Assembly: GCA_910574455.1 (NCBI GenBank)
Contig: CAJSYZ010000010.1
Coordinates: 1,516,770-1,580,769, forward strand
Direction of reading: 5' to 3'
Length of the DNA stretch: 64,000 nucleotides
DNA from: Trichaptum fuscoviolaceum
Lineage: Eukaryota > Basidiomycota > Agaricomycetes > Hymenochaetales > Trichaptaceae
The stretch's first letter is position 1, and every line of letters begins with the position of its first letter. The position numbers and the translations under genes are program-made. The notes beneath the pieces are model-generated. The model was not told where the DNA came from and did no database searches. It worked only from the letters and a program-made list of their open reading frames with translations. Positions 24,840 to 34,400 of this stretch are shown here, in pieces.

Positions 24840-25640
24840 AATAGCCTCCGCATGAACATGTTATCTAGGGTGACTTGGCCATTATCACAGTTCGCAAACA
24901 AGCTCATAAGATGAGCGTGCTGCCCGGGCAGCCGAGATCGAACTTGGCATTGTACAGCGGATGTAGCAGATGGTGAAGTGTTCTACGCAAAGGTCGAGGG
25001 TAGACTAAACAAGTCTAGCTTTGCAGCTATCTTGTTCTGGACCGTGACATGCGGGCTCTGAGTCGGAGCAGCAAACACATTGTTTGAGCCAAAGCTTGTT
25101 TGTTGCGGATACAGACCCTACTAATGGTGTGGCAGGTGTTGCAGAAGGAGCGTTTGCTGCTGTCTGTTCTACTGCACTCGCTGAGCCATATGGAGTTGAC
25201 TTTTCTCAGCCTCTTGCTGCTGATGCATCCCTCCCTAGATACTACTGGGGCATGTACTGCTGTTGCATCGCTTCCTGTCGCGCCTACTGCTGATAAGGAT
25301 TGAATGAAGTGAGCTGTTGCGCCATCGCCGTATACGGAGGCTCAAGTTGCTGTCAAGCAGAGGAATCTCCTAAGGGAAGGGAGGTCGGGATTTTGTATTA
25401 GACTACAGTGAACTGCAATCAATTAGCATGCAGACGATCTGTTAAAGTACGATCACTCACGTCTGAGCATGCCAATGCTTATCAAAGATTCCCCACTGCC
25501 TCTTCCTCTTCGATCGTCTTCATCGCTCAGAATTGATCCTGCTCCTCAGCAAGGTTATGTTTGCGCTCCGCAATTAGCTTTCAGAGTTCGTCTTCCATGA
25601 TGGTCCGTGGGTATCACTTGAGGGAGTTGACTGAATCTCC
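24840..25640 (-). pseudogene. Decayed AP180/ANTH-type clathrin adaptor, C-terminal part
   Basis: Minus-strand fragments appear in family order but with in-frame stops. The first is MEDEL-stop-KLIAERKHNLAEEQDQF. Then comes QQLEPPYTAMAQQLTSFNPYQQ-stop-ARQEAMQQQYMPQ, then SFGSNNVFAAPTQSP and, after a frame change, GQHAHLMSLFANCDNGQVTL. Intact fungal AP180/Yap1801-type proteins have an E/R/Q-rich coil, Q-rich repeats, a GSNNPFA-like NPF motif and a C-terminal HAxLxxLFANRDDG motif; this recall is from memory. The ANTH domain itself is not seen. The stops and the loss of NPF (to NVF) argue for a pseudogene. Confidence 0.5.
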
Positions 25641-25989
25641 GACTGGACTACATCGTATGGGTCCGTCCAGATTTGTTTTCAATGAGGAGATGGTCAAGCG
25701 CAGTTTGGTGTTGATTTAATATAGAGGATGATAGAATTTATATACGACAAGGTTGAGTGCGAAGTAAGCTGCAGTTATCCACCATTGTAAGGCTGTGTGC
25801 CAGTGGCAGTGTACGTAATGGGTACTATAAATGTTGGACAGCAACTGGTGCCTTCCGAGTCCTCCTCTTACCCCCACCGTTGTTTGGTACTTGCTAGTGC
25901 AACACTCTACCTGCTTCACGACAGCGGTAACTCATAGTTGCTCTGATTCTACATCATTCTCTCTCTCTGAAGTTCAATCAATCATCATA

Positions 25990-27113
25990 ATGGTCCATTT
26001 ACCTCTTGAAATCCTGGGGATGATCATTGAAATCGGAATATCATGGCGATACGATCAAGGGCTATAAAGAGGTCCTTTTTGCCTCGCTGGTTCCTTGTCC
26101 CGCTTCTTCGAGTTTGCAAGGAATGGTACCCGTTCGTCGAAAAGTACTTGTATCAATCTATATCTGTCGGCGATACATTTCCACACCGCATCTCACAGAT
26201 CGAAGGCGAATCTCGCGCCGGGGAATCAACACGCATGCAAGAATCATCGACAACGGATACCAATAGAAGCGGAAGGAAGGTCGCTGAGGACCTTCTCGTC
26301 ACGATGGAACGAAATGCGCGACTGGCTGCACTGGCGAAAGAGCTGAGGCTGGGTATCGTCTCTGAGTCTTGGGCGGAACGCTCGAACTCGGAGCTTACAC
26401 GGATAAGCATTCGTATCCTCCAGCTCTGCCCGAACGTGAAACACGTGTGGATCCGTGACTTCAACCCTAGCGAGGGCGATGCGTTGTTTGCGGCGCTGAA
26501 AGAGAAATCACTTGTTTCTTTCTACGCATCTCATTGGGACTCATGTCTCGACTCATCCCACATCTTGAAGCTGATGCAGAACTGGCCGCAGCTCCGACGT
26601 ATCGATGTATCGGAGCAATGGCGTAGTCCTGACTTCAAACCAGGTTCATTGACGTTCGACACAACTCGGGTTCCTACCTTATGTCCAGCCCTTCAAACAC
26701 TCATCCTCAACGACGAAAATATCATAGACGACACGATGCTATCTGCTTTAAGCAAATATTTCTACACATGGTCATCAACCCTCATCTGTGTCAAACTGAG
26801 CATTCGAAAGAATCGATCAGTCAATCAACATCTTCACAACGCATTCTCCTCTTTGAAACACCTTCGACAGCTACATGTATACGGAATGGAACTGGATACG
26901 AGCTACTTATCAGACCTTTCACGGCTTGAGATATTGGCACTCGATGGGTCCGACAAGCAAATGGAAAGTCTAGCCATTTTGCTAAAGGATCTAGACAAGT
27001 TTCCCGCTCTCAAACTGGTTAGCGGCCTGTTGCGATGCAGTCCAGGAATTAACACCCGACTTTATGATGTCTGTTCAAGACGGAATATCAGGATACCGAA
27101 CTACACGGACTAG
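25990..27113 (+). CDS. F-box-like protein with leucine-rich-type C-terminus; apparent N-terminal frameshift
   Basis: A single long frame (26043-27113, 356 codons) encodes FLPRWFLVPLLRVCKEWYPFVEKYLYQSI, the second half of a fungal F-box. LRR-like segments follow (CPNVKHVWIRDF, LRRIDVSEQW, LQTLILNDEN, LRQLHVYGMEL, LEILALDGSD). The first half of the F-box (MVHLPLEILGMIIEIGI, from 25990) lies in a different frame, with no plausible intron between them. F-box proteins link substrates to SCF ubiquitin ligases via Skp1. If the frame break is real, translation from 26043 would lack the Skp1-binding start of the motif and the gene may be non-functional. A sequencing error is the other option. Confidence 0.6.
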
Positions 27114-27141
27114 TTCTGTACTTCAACAATAACCTAGTCTA

Positions 27142-27686
27142 TGTTATGCATCAAGCATACGGACCATGTTTACCTTTGTTTACCTCACGTAACCCGATTA
27201 GGCTACGCTTACCTTTGTCCCTCGGACTTTACCATTTAACCTTTTTACCTTTAACCTTCGGTGCCCCAGGTAGCCCCCTTTTACTGCCTCTTTGTTTACA
27301 TTGCCCCTTCGCTTTACCATAGCCCCAGTTAGCCCTACGTAGCCCCAGTTAGCCCCATTTCCCCTGTTTCACAGCTAGCCCCAGTTAGCCCCAGTTAGCC
27401 CCAGTCAGCCCCAGTTAGCCCCAGCTAGCCCCAGAAGCGCGTTCTATTTATGTTTCTCCCTCCGTAGTATATAAACCCCTGTACATAGGCCTTCGGATGA
27501 CACTTAAGTCAATCCTCCTATAGTTTTTCACACCATCGTGCCAAAGACTCTGTTCACCCACGACTTCCGAGCTTAAGAGAGCCTCGTTAAAGCGCCCACT
27601 CTTATCTCACCACTTGTTTGTTCACAAACAACGCTTTTGTCACTTATCATTTCTGTGATAAGTCTTCCGAAGCCGTGAACGTAACA
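27142..27686 (+). repeat. 5' LTR of element A (545 bp)
   Basis: Begins TGTTATGCATCAAGC and ends CGTGAACGTAACA, mirroring the B LTR that starts TGTTACGCATCAAGC and ends identically. It contains a GTATATAAA TATA box, about 35-40 bases before AAGTCAATCCT, the likely transcript start. The upstream half is dominated by a GCCCCAGTTA tandem repeat that is absent from B. Confidence 0.85.
27265..27435 (+). repeat. GCCCCAGTTA-type tandem repeat inside LTR A
   Basis: Ten or so imperfect copies of an approximately 10-base unit (GCCCCAGTTA, with GCCCCAGTCA and GCCCCAGCTA variants), densest at 27,373-27,432. It sits upstream of the LTR TATA box and could act as a promoter-proximal array. Confidence 0.75.
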
Positions 27687-27689
27687 ATT

Positions 27690-27700
27690 AGGATTGACTT
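27690..27700 (+). promoter_or_regulatory. Self-complementary primer-binding site of A
   Basis: AGGATTGACTT, starting four bases after the LTR end, is the exact complement of AAGTCAATCCT at 27506-27516 in the LTR. There is no TGG tRNA-primer start. This arrangement matches the Tf1/sushi self-priming scheme. Confidence 0.7.
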
Positions 27701-28287
27701 CTTTCCATAACCTGGAAAGCAGCCAAGACTATTGCACTTGACTCCACTTTCCACCATCGGAATTAAACAATCCACCCTACAAGAACTAATCCGGAATACT
27801 TTCAAAGTAAGTGAACAACTGGCCATTGATTGCTAACCTTTCAAAGTAGGAAAGAAAGAACTTGAACGACATACGATTGACACATAACTGTGTTGTGTAT
27901 TCATCTACACAGACGCTCGAAACAGACCCGAAGCATTAAGCAGGTTCACGCCCAGAATTAACGGTCCTTGTTACATTAAGGTTGGTGTAAGCGGGATTTG
28001 AGGTTCGCGACCCGATCAGAAAGCAGAGCCAGCCCAGGTAACTTGAAGAGAAGAAAGCAAGCAGAGGAACGGTCCGATCCACCTAGTGAAACTGCTAGAC
28101 GCATATAGCGAAGATCCAGAGAGACATTAGCTTCACTCGTTGACGACAGAAATACCGGTGAACACAACAGGAAGTTGTTATCCAGCGAACCGAAGTAACA
28201 TACCGGACGAGCACTCAAGAAGAGAGTTAGGAGAACCCACTCGTGTTGTAACAACAAGTAGCTCAAGGGAAGAGATCACCCAAGGAA

Positions 28288-28821
28288 GTGCCCAACCTGA
28301 AGGTCTTAATACGAGTCGCCAATCATACGGAAAGATTGTTGGAAGACGTGCAGGAGATTTTTATCTTTGACCCCATCCACATCACAGACATCCTCACCAA
28401 CTCTACCCCACCCCACACCCCATCCGAACTCGAACTATCTGATACAGAGCAGACAACAAGAGCAGAACCCCCATCCGAAGCTCGAGAAAGCATAGTAACC
28501 AATCCATTTGTTACTTCGTACCCAGCCCCTCGACTCGGACAAGAATTCACAAGGGAAACCTATCTTAGCTCAGCATCATCTAACTTCGAAGATCCTCAAC
28601 ACTATTGGACAAGCGAAATAGGAACATATAACAGGCAATTACCACCTGTAACACCTGTTACTCAAAGGATCCAGGAACAGCATACACCCCCCCCCCCCGA
28701 TCAAACAAGAGATCAAACGCGAAGGAACTCCCATCCCCCTTCTAGGTTCACCTATCCAGCTCGACACACCTACCCCTGGACCATTCCAATCCCAGCTCAG
28801 ACGGATCAGAAGAAGACTTAG
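28288..28821 (+). CDS. Element A ORF1 (pre-gag, unknown)
   Basis: 177 residues. It starts (P)NLKVLIRVANHTERLLEDVQEIFIFDP, then an acidic Ser/Pro-rich stretch, NFEDPQHYWTSEIGTYNRQLPP, and a basic/Pro-rich C-terminus. The same layout (NLRITILLADRTELPLAGV, then FENPSHHWNEVSEHNRLLPP) occurs in B ORF1. The conserved positions include N-L-x-I/V and H-x-W-x-E/S-x(5)-NRxLPP. No known domain is recognised. No AUG codon begins the conserved part; the frame seems to open at a near-cognate codon, so how it is translated is unclear. Confidence 0.6.
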   Translation: MPNLKVLIRVANHTERLLEDVQEIFIFDPIHITDILTNSTPPHTPSELELSDTEQTTRAEPPSEARESIVTNPFVTSYPAPRLGQEFTRETYLSSASSNFEDPQHYWTSEIGTYNRQLPPVTPVTQRIQEQHTPPPPDQTRDQTRRNSHPPSRFTYPARHTYPWTIPIPAQTDQKKT

Positions 28822-29396
28822 CAGCTCTATTCATAAATCAAATAGGCAACCTGGCAAATCTAATCATCCCCAGAACTAGTCGACTCCACCCTATCCAACC
28901 CGGTATATCAGACGAGACAGAAATTGCAGAGAACTTTAGACTTCTGAAACTCAACGGACTAGATCAACGAATCAAGAAAAGCTACGATGGAGATTCAGTA
29001 ATCACATCATTGGCATTTCTTATCCGAAACCGTCGATTCCCCACCAATTGGAAACTAAGGGTAGACTTAATTTGGACAGAAGGACGAGCCTACGTTGGAA
29101 GCAACCAAGCCCTTCGGAACGATCTCATATACGCAGCCCACATCCATCCGGAAACCAACTATCATTACACAGTCCAAACCACTAGGGAACATCTAGATTA
29201 CGTTTGCTATTGGCCTGACGTTGAAGAAGACGTTCAAACCTATATCAATCGCTGCGGTTGTCAACCTAGCCTATCCCCAAGTGACATTCCACTCATTTCA
29301 CCTCCGAACCGTCCCATTCGACAAGCCACCCCTATTCCCCCAGTACCCCCGATTCCGGCACAGTATCAGACAAACGGAATCCAAACTACTGATTAG
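28746..29396 (+). CDS. Element A ORF2: integrase H2C2-like zinc-binding domain upstream of gag
   Basis: Open frame -1 relative to ORF1, overlapping its end by about 76 bases, with no obvious AUG. The middle part reads LRVDLIWTEGRAYVG, then ALRNDLIYAAHIHPETNYH, HLDYVCYWPDVEEDV and YINRCGC. This is the plan of the integrase N-terminal zinc domain (H-x(3-5)-H, a YYWP-like aromatic motif, then CxxC or CxC) including the preceding 'LVYYKGRLYVP' strand. The final cysteines are CGC instead of CxxC, so metal binding may be altered. Element B has a diverged version. It lies far from the real integrase in pol. Function is unknown; it may be a decoy, a structural part of Gag, or a remnant. Confidence 0.6.
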   Translation, partial: VHLSSSTHLPLDHSNPSSDGSEEDLAALFINQIGNLANLIIPRTSRLHPIQPGISDETEIAENFRLLKLNGLDQRIKKSYDGDSVITSLAFLIRNRRFPTNWKLRVDLIWTEGRAYVGSNQALRNDLIYAAHIHPETNYHYTVQTTREHLDYVCYWPDVEEDVQTYINRCGCQPSLSPSDIPLISPPNRPIRQATPIPPVPPIPAQYQTNGIQTTD

Positions 29397-31429
29397 ACAC
29401 TCTGGCACCTCGATCACAACTACCGGACACCCCTCACCTTGACACCTCGTTTGAATTACTACCTCCCTATCCCCCGGAAAATTCATACTTCGACTACTCG
29501 GAACGCTGTTGGTATAGAGCTCGAGGATTTCATTCCGAATACATCTACTTCAGCAAGCAAGGAAGAGAGTGGAAAGCTATTCCAAAAAGATATCGACACC
29601 ACCCCGGAGAATTTTACCGCAGATACAACACAAATTATCAAGCAGTTGACCCGGAAGACGCTGAGGAACGTTACCAAGAGTTACACGGACTAAATCAACC
29701 CCAGTCCAGACCATCCCCTCTTACTCTTACCCACTTACTCCCCCCTTCACCGCTTGATACAAACACTTCACAATCTACCGCATTAACTGCAGCCACATCC
29801 CCAGTTGCACCCCCAAGTACCCCACCTCCTACCACCCAACCCGACCCCAATACTCCCCGACCTTCTACTCACTTACCCAAGGAAGAAACTTCCCCAGTTG
29901 CTCATCCTTTACTCGCAAGCCCCACCCGGCATAGACACAGCCAATCGCTTGCAGGACCCTCCATCTTAGGCACGGACAAACCTAAAGTTGACGTTGAAAT
30001 TGAGCAATCCAAGCGATCAGTCAAGTCTCTAACAGATCGACTCGAAGCCCTCAAACTCAGAGGAGTAACAGATACACCCCCATCTGTAGACAAAGGAAAA
30101 GCACCAGAAAGACCTCCGAAGCAGGAAGAAGAACCTCCAAAGAAGGAAGAAGACAAATTAGACTACGTCGATCCCTTCAACCCTGATCATAAACCCAAAA
30201 AGTCTAATTCTCCGACCCCTGAACCGCCACCACCACCGCCACCTCCACCTCCATCGCCACCAATGGGAACTTCTGGAGGAGCAGCCAACACATCTGGACC
30301 CCCGGACAAAATCGAAGAACGCAGGAATGGAGCTAATAAACCATTCAACTTCGATGGCAGTCGCAAGGATGCTAGACGATGGCTTGATCTCATGGAGAAT
30401 TACATCATTCTCACACCTGGTTACACTACAGATGAAGACAAGGTTCGACTTGCAGCCACATTCTGCAATCTAGGATCAGCTGGTACCTTCATAAACAGCA
30501 TCATTACCAAAGGAAACAAGAAACTAGCCGACGGAAAACCATGGGATTATACTTGGGCAAAATTCAAGAAAGATTTTCGTGAACACTTCATATCTGCAGA
30601 CTACATTGCAGACGCATATGAAGAACTTATGAAACTCAAGCAAACCCCTGGCATGCGCACAGATCAATATGTCTACGAATTCCAACGACTAGCGTACGAT
30701 GCAGGAATCGAAGACACCACAGTTCTCACCAATCTGTTCAAGAAAGGCCTTCCAATTTCGATCCAAAGGGAACTAATCCGAATTGAAGACAATATGGCAA
30801 AAGACACAGCAGGCAAACCCCTCATGGACCCATACTACGAGAATGCCCTCAAATTTGGTCTACAATACGAAAGGATGAATCCCCCTCATCAACAGAAACC
30901 TTCACAATTCTTTAGGAGAAAGTACAGCTATCCGAAACGCCGATTCAATCGCAGATATCGAATTCATGAAATGGAAGTTGACTCCGACCCGGAACCGGAA
31001 TCAGAACCTTCACTCGAAGACAAGATGGAAGAATTCAATATCAATGCTATGTATTTCAACAAGCTCACCCCAGAGAAGCAGAAGGAAGCTAGAGACAAAG
31101 GTCTTTGTTTCTATTGCGAAAAACCCGGACATATGGCAAACAAATGTCCCAAACGCCCATCCCGTCCTAGGAACTCTTTCAAACCTAGAGGAAAACCCCA
31201 AGGACGCTTCCCAGGTGCTAAACGCAGATTCAAGCCCCGAATCAATGCAATGGAAGTAGATGACGATGACTATGATGAAACAGACACCCTGGAAGACAAG
31301 GCATATCAAATCAACGAGATTATTACCAGTCTCGATGACCAGTCTCGAGAGGAACTATTCAACACTTTGGACGAACTTGACAATGAAGATTTCGATGAAT
31401 ATGGCAACTACGATGCTGCAAATTTTTGA
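29393..31429 (+). CDS. Element A gag (with long N-terminal extension)
   Basis: Open frame from 29,393, again -1 relative to ORF2 (overlap four bases). The first 280 codons are an extension with WYRARGFHSEYIYFSKQGREWKAI (also in B) and Pro/Ser-rich spacers. The first AUG is at 30,263. The Retrotrans_gag core follows: GANKPFNFDGSRKDARRWL, then DFREHFISADYIADAYEEL and VYEFQRLAYDAGI. A CCHC zinc knuckle (CFYCEKPGHMANKC) and an acidic C-terminus come next. It ends at TGA in the slippery sequence. Gag forms the particle, and the knuckle binds genomic RNA. Confidence 0.85.
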   Translation, partial: LDTLAPRSQLPDTPHLDTSFELLPPYPPENSYFDYSERCWYRARGFHSEYIYFSKQGREWKAIPKRYRHHPGEFYRRYNTNYQAVDPEDAEERYQELHGLNQPQSRPSPLTLTHLLPPSPLDTNTSQSTALTAATSPVAPPSTPPPTTQPDPNTPRPSTHLPKEETSPVAHPLLASPTRHRHSQSLAGPSILGTDKPKVDVEIEQSKRSVKSLTDRLEALKLRGVTDTPPSVDKGKAPERPPKQEEEPPKKEEDKLDYVDPFNPDHKPKKSNSPTPEPPPPPPPPPPSPPMGTSGGAANTSGPPDKIEERRNGANKPFNFDGSRKDARRWLDLMENYIILTPGYTTDEDKVRLAATFCNLGSAGTFINSIITKGNKKLADGKPWDYTWAKFKKDFREHFISADYIADAYEELMKLKQTPGMRTDQYVYEFQRLAYDAGIEDTTVLTNLFKKGLPISIQRELIRIEDNMAKDTAGKPLMDPYYENALKFGLQYERMNPPHQQKPSQFFRRKYSYPKRRFNRRYRIHEMEVDSDPEPESEPSLEDKMEEFNINAMYFNKLTPEKQKEARDKGLCFYCEKPGHMANKCPKRPSRPRNSFKPRGKPQGRFPGAKRRFKPRINAMEVDDDDYDETDTLEDKAYQINEIITSLDDQSREELFNTLDELDNEDFDEYGNYDAANF
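31420..31426 (+). promoter_or_regulatory. -1 ribosomal frameshift heptamer A AAT TTT, gag-pol of A
   Basis: AAATTTT in the gag phase GCA-AAT-TTT-TGA has the X-XXY-YYZ form, directly before the gag stop. Slipping back one base enters the pol frame. A six-base stem GAGTTG/CAACTC (31438-31443 with 31456-31461) lies 11 bases downstream. The same arrangement is present in B. Confidence 0.75.
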
Positions 31430-34400
31430 ACCGCTCAGAGTTGGTTAACCCGGTTCAACTCAACACTGTTGTTCTAAATGGCAACATCTCATCATTTCGA
31501 ATCCCGGTCAAATTACTCGTTAACGGACGCCTCATCACTATCAATGCCCTTCTTGACACCGGAGCACAACTGAACTTTATCAACTCGGACCTAGTTGATA
31601 AACTCAACATCAAAATGCATAAACTTGATAAAGCTTTACAAGTTAGCAATGCCGATGGAACTCTGAACAAGAACGGAACAGTTTCAGAACGGATTCGATT
31701 GAATCTCACCCACCCTCACTCAACCTCGACAATCTTTTATCGGACATACATTCCAAGCGACGATGTTATTCTAGGACTACCTTGGTTCAAACAGGCAAAG
31801 CCCCAGATTAACTGGAATGATGATACGATCACTATCAACAAGATCACGGTCTCTACTCGACTCGAACAGCAAAACCAAAAGCCAAAGGAGAAACTTAATA
31901 TTCCAGACGAATATTTGGAATATGCGGACATCTTCTCAGAAAATGAAATCCAAACCTACCCCCCTGCCCGACCCTATGATATGGAGATCAAAACATTACC
32001 AAGTTTTGTGCCAAAAATTCACAAACCATACCCGGTCCCATACCATCAACAACCGATTCTCACTACGTTAATTGACGACTTGCTCAACAAAGGATTTATC
32101 AAGGAATCTAACTCCCCAATGGCATCACCTTTCTTCTTTATTGATAAGAAAGATGGAACACTCCGACCAGTACAGGACTACAGATACCTTAACTCGCATA
32201 CAGTCAAAGATGCATATCCTATGCCAAACTCGCAGCAACTACTCGATCAACTCCGAGGATCCAAATACTTCACTACCCTCGATATCCGACAAGGTTATCA
32301 CAACATTCGCATCAAGGAATCTGATCAATGGAAAGCAGCCTTTGTATGCAACAGGAAACTCTATCAACCAACCGTTATGTTTTTCGGTCTATGCAACTCA
32401 CCTGCGGTTTTTCAACGCTTCATGAATGACATTCTAGCGGAGCAAATACGCCAGAACAAGGTCATTGTTTACATGGACGACCTACTCATTCATGCCCCGA
32501 CTCTCAAGCAGCTCATTGAAAACACCAAAGAAGTTTTTCAAATCCTAAAAGACAATAAACTCTACGTCAAACCAGCGAAATGCCGATTTCACCAACTCGA
32601 AGTACCATTTCTTGGTTACATTATTTCGGAATCAAAGATCAAGACAGACCCCTCCAAGATCCAAGGGATACTTGACTGGACCACTCCGAAATGTCTCAAG
32701 GACGTCAGATCATTTACAGGTTTTACCAACTTCTATCGCAGATTCATTCCGAACTATGCAACTATATGCCGACCACTCGATCAACTTAAACGGAAGGACA
32801 CACCCTTTGTCTGGACAGACAAATGTGAAAAAGCTTTTCAGACGCTCAAGGAACTCTTTTCGAAGGAACCCCTCCTTATGCAACCCGACCCACACAAACC
32901 ATTCTATCTTGAAACGGACGCCTCAGCCGTAGCTACCGGCGCAGCACTACGCCAACATGACGAAAACGGTCAACTCAAACCCATAGGTTATATTTCTCAA
33001 GCTCTCAACCCGACGCAACGCAACTGGCAAATATATGACAGAGAATTATTTGCTATTATTCGAGCTCTCCAAATGTGGAGACACTATCTACTTGGAAGCC
33101 CGCATACAGTTACGATTCATTGCGACCACAAGAATCTGACTTATTGGAGACAACCCCAACGCTTGACCCCTCGACAAGCTCGATGGCAGAATGAACTCTC
33201 AAGATACAATTACAAGATACAGGCCATACCAGGAAAACACATGATCCAATCCGATGCCCTATCCCGATGTGCGGACCATTTTAAAACGGAAGGAGAACTT
33301 AGCAACGAAGTTACACTTCTACCAGAAAAAGTTTTTCTCAAAGAAATGGAACTCCTAGCCACCCGAATTGAAGAAGCTGAAGAAGACGACAGGAACATCA
33401 TTGACGTCGATGACCTTCACCTCCAAATACGCAAAGAAACTGGAGATATTCAGGAAGCGATGAGCCTTCTACAGAAAGAATTACCACTCACCAAACCCAA
33501 AATGACCGACTTCACAATCAAGGATCAATTGGTACACTTCAGGAACAAGATCTATGTGCCAAGGAACACGGAAATTATGCGCAACCTCCTACGACTATAT
33601 CATGACTTACCGACTCGAAACCACCCTGGAGTAGCGAATACAATGGAACAAATTCGACGAACATATTACTGGCCAAGAATGCAACAGTTTGTGACAAAAT
33701 ACATCCAAGGATGTGCTATCTGTCAACAGATGAAGATCAACCACCATCCTCTTGTACCTCCACTCAACCCGATCATTGCAGATAAAGACACTTACCCGTT
33801 TGCAACCGTCAACATCGATTTCATCACAGACCTCCCAGAATCTGATGGATTCGACAGCATATGTGTTATTGTGGATCATGACTGCACCAAGGCAATTGTA
33901 CTCACCCCATGCACCAAGACCATCACTGCACTAGACACTGCACAACTGTACTTTGACAATGTGTACAGACGATTCGGATTACCAAGGAAAATAATCTCGG
34001 ATCGAGGACCACAGTTTGCATCTATGGTGTTCAGACAGCTATGCCGATTGCTTCACATCAAGCAGGCAATGTCTACAGCATATCACCCACAGACTGATGG
34101 ACAAGCAGAGCGCAGCAATCAGGAGATTGAAGCATACTTTAGGATCTATGCAGCAAATCACCCCCACCTCTGGAGCAAATACATTCCCCTCATGGAATTC
34201 ACACACAACAATCGGAAACACTCAACCACGGAACAGACCCCCTTTCGACTACTAATGGGATATGATCCAACATCATTCCCCTCGGAAAAATCGGAACTTG
34301 ATAGCAACATTCCAACTCTCAAGAATCGCCTATCAAAGATACTAGAACTCCGAAATGACGCAGAAGCAGCTCTAACTCTCGCACAGGAATATCAGCGCGA

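Noticed and set aside
27265..27435. Tandem repeat considered as a CRISPR-like array
   Set aside because: Units are contiguous with no spacers, and the organism is a eukaryote.
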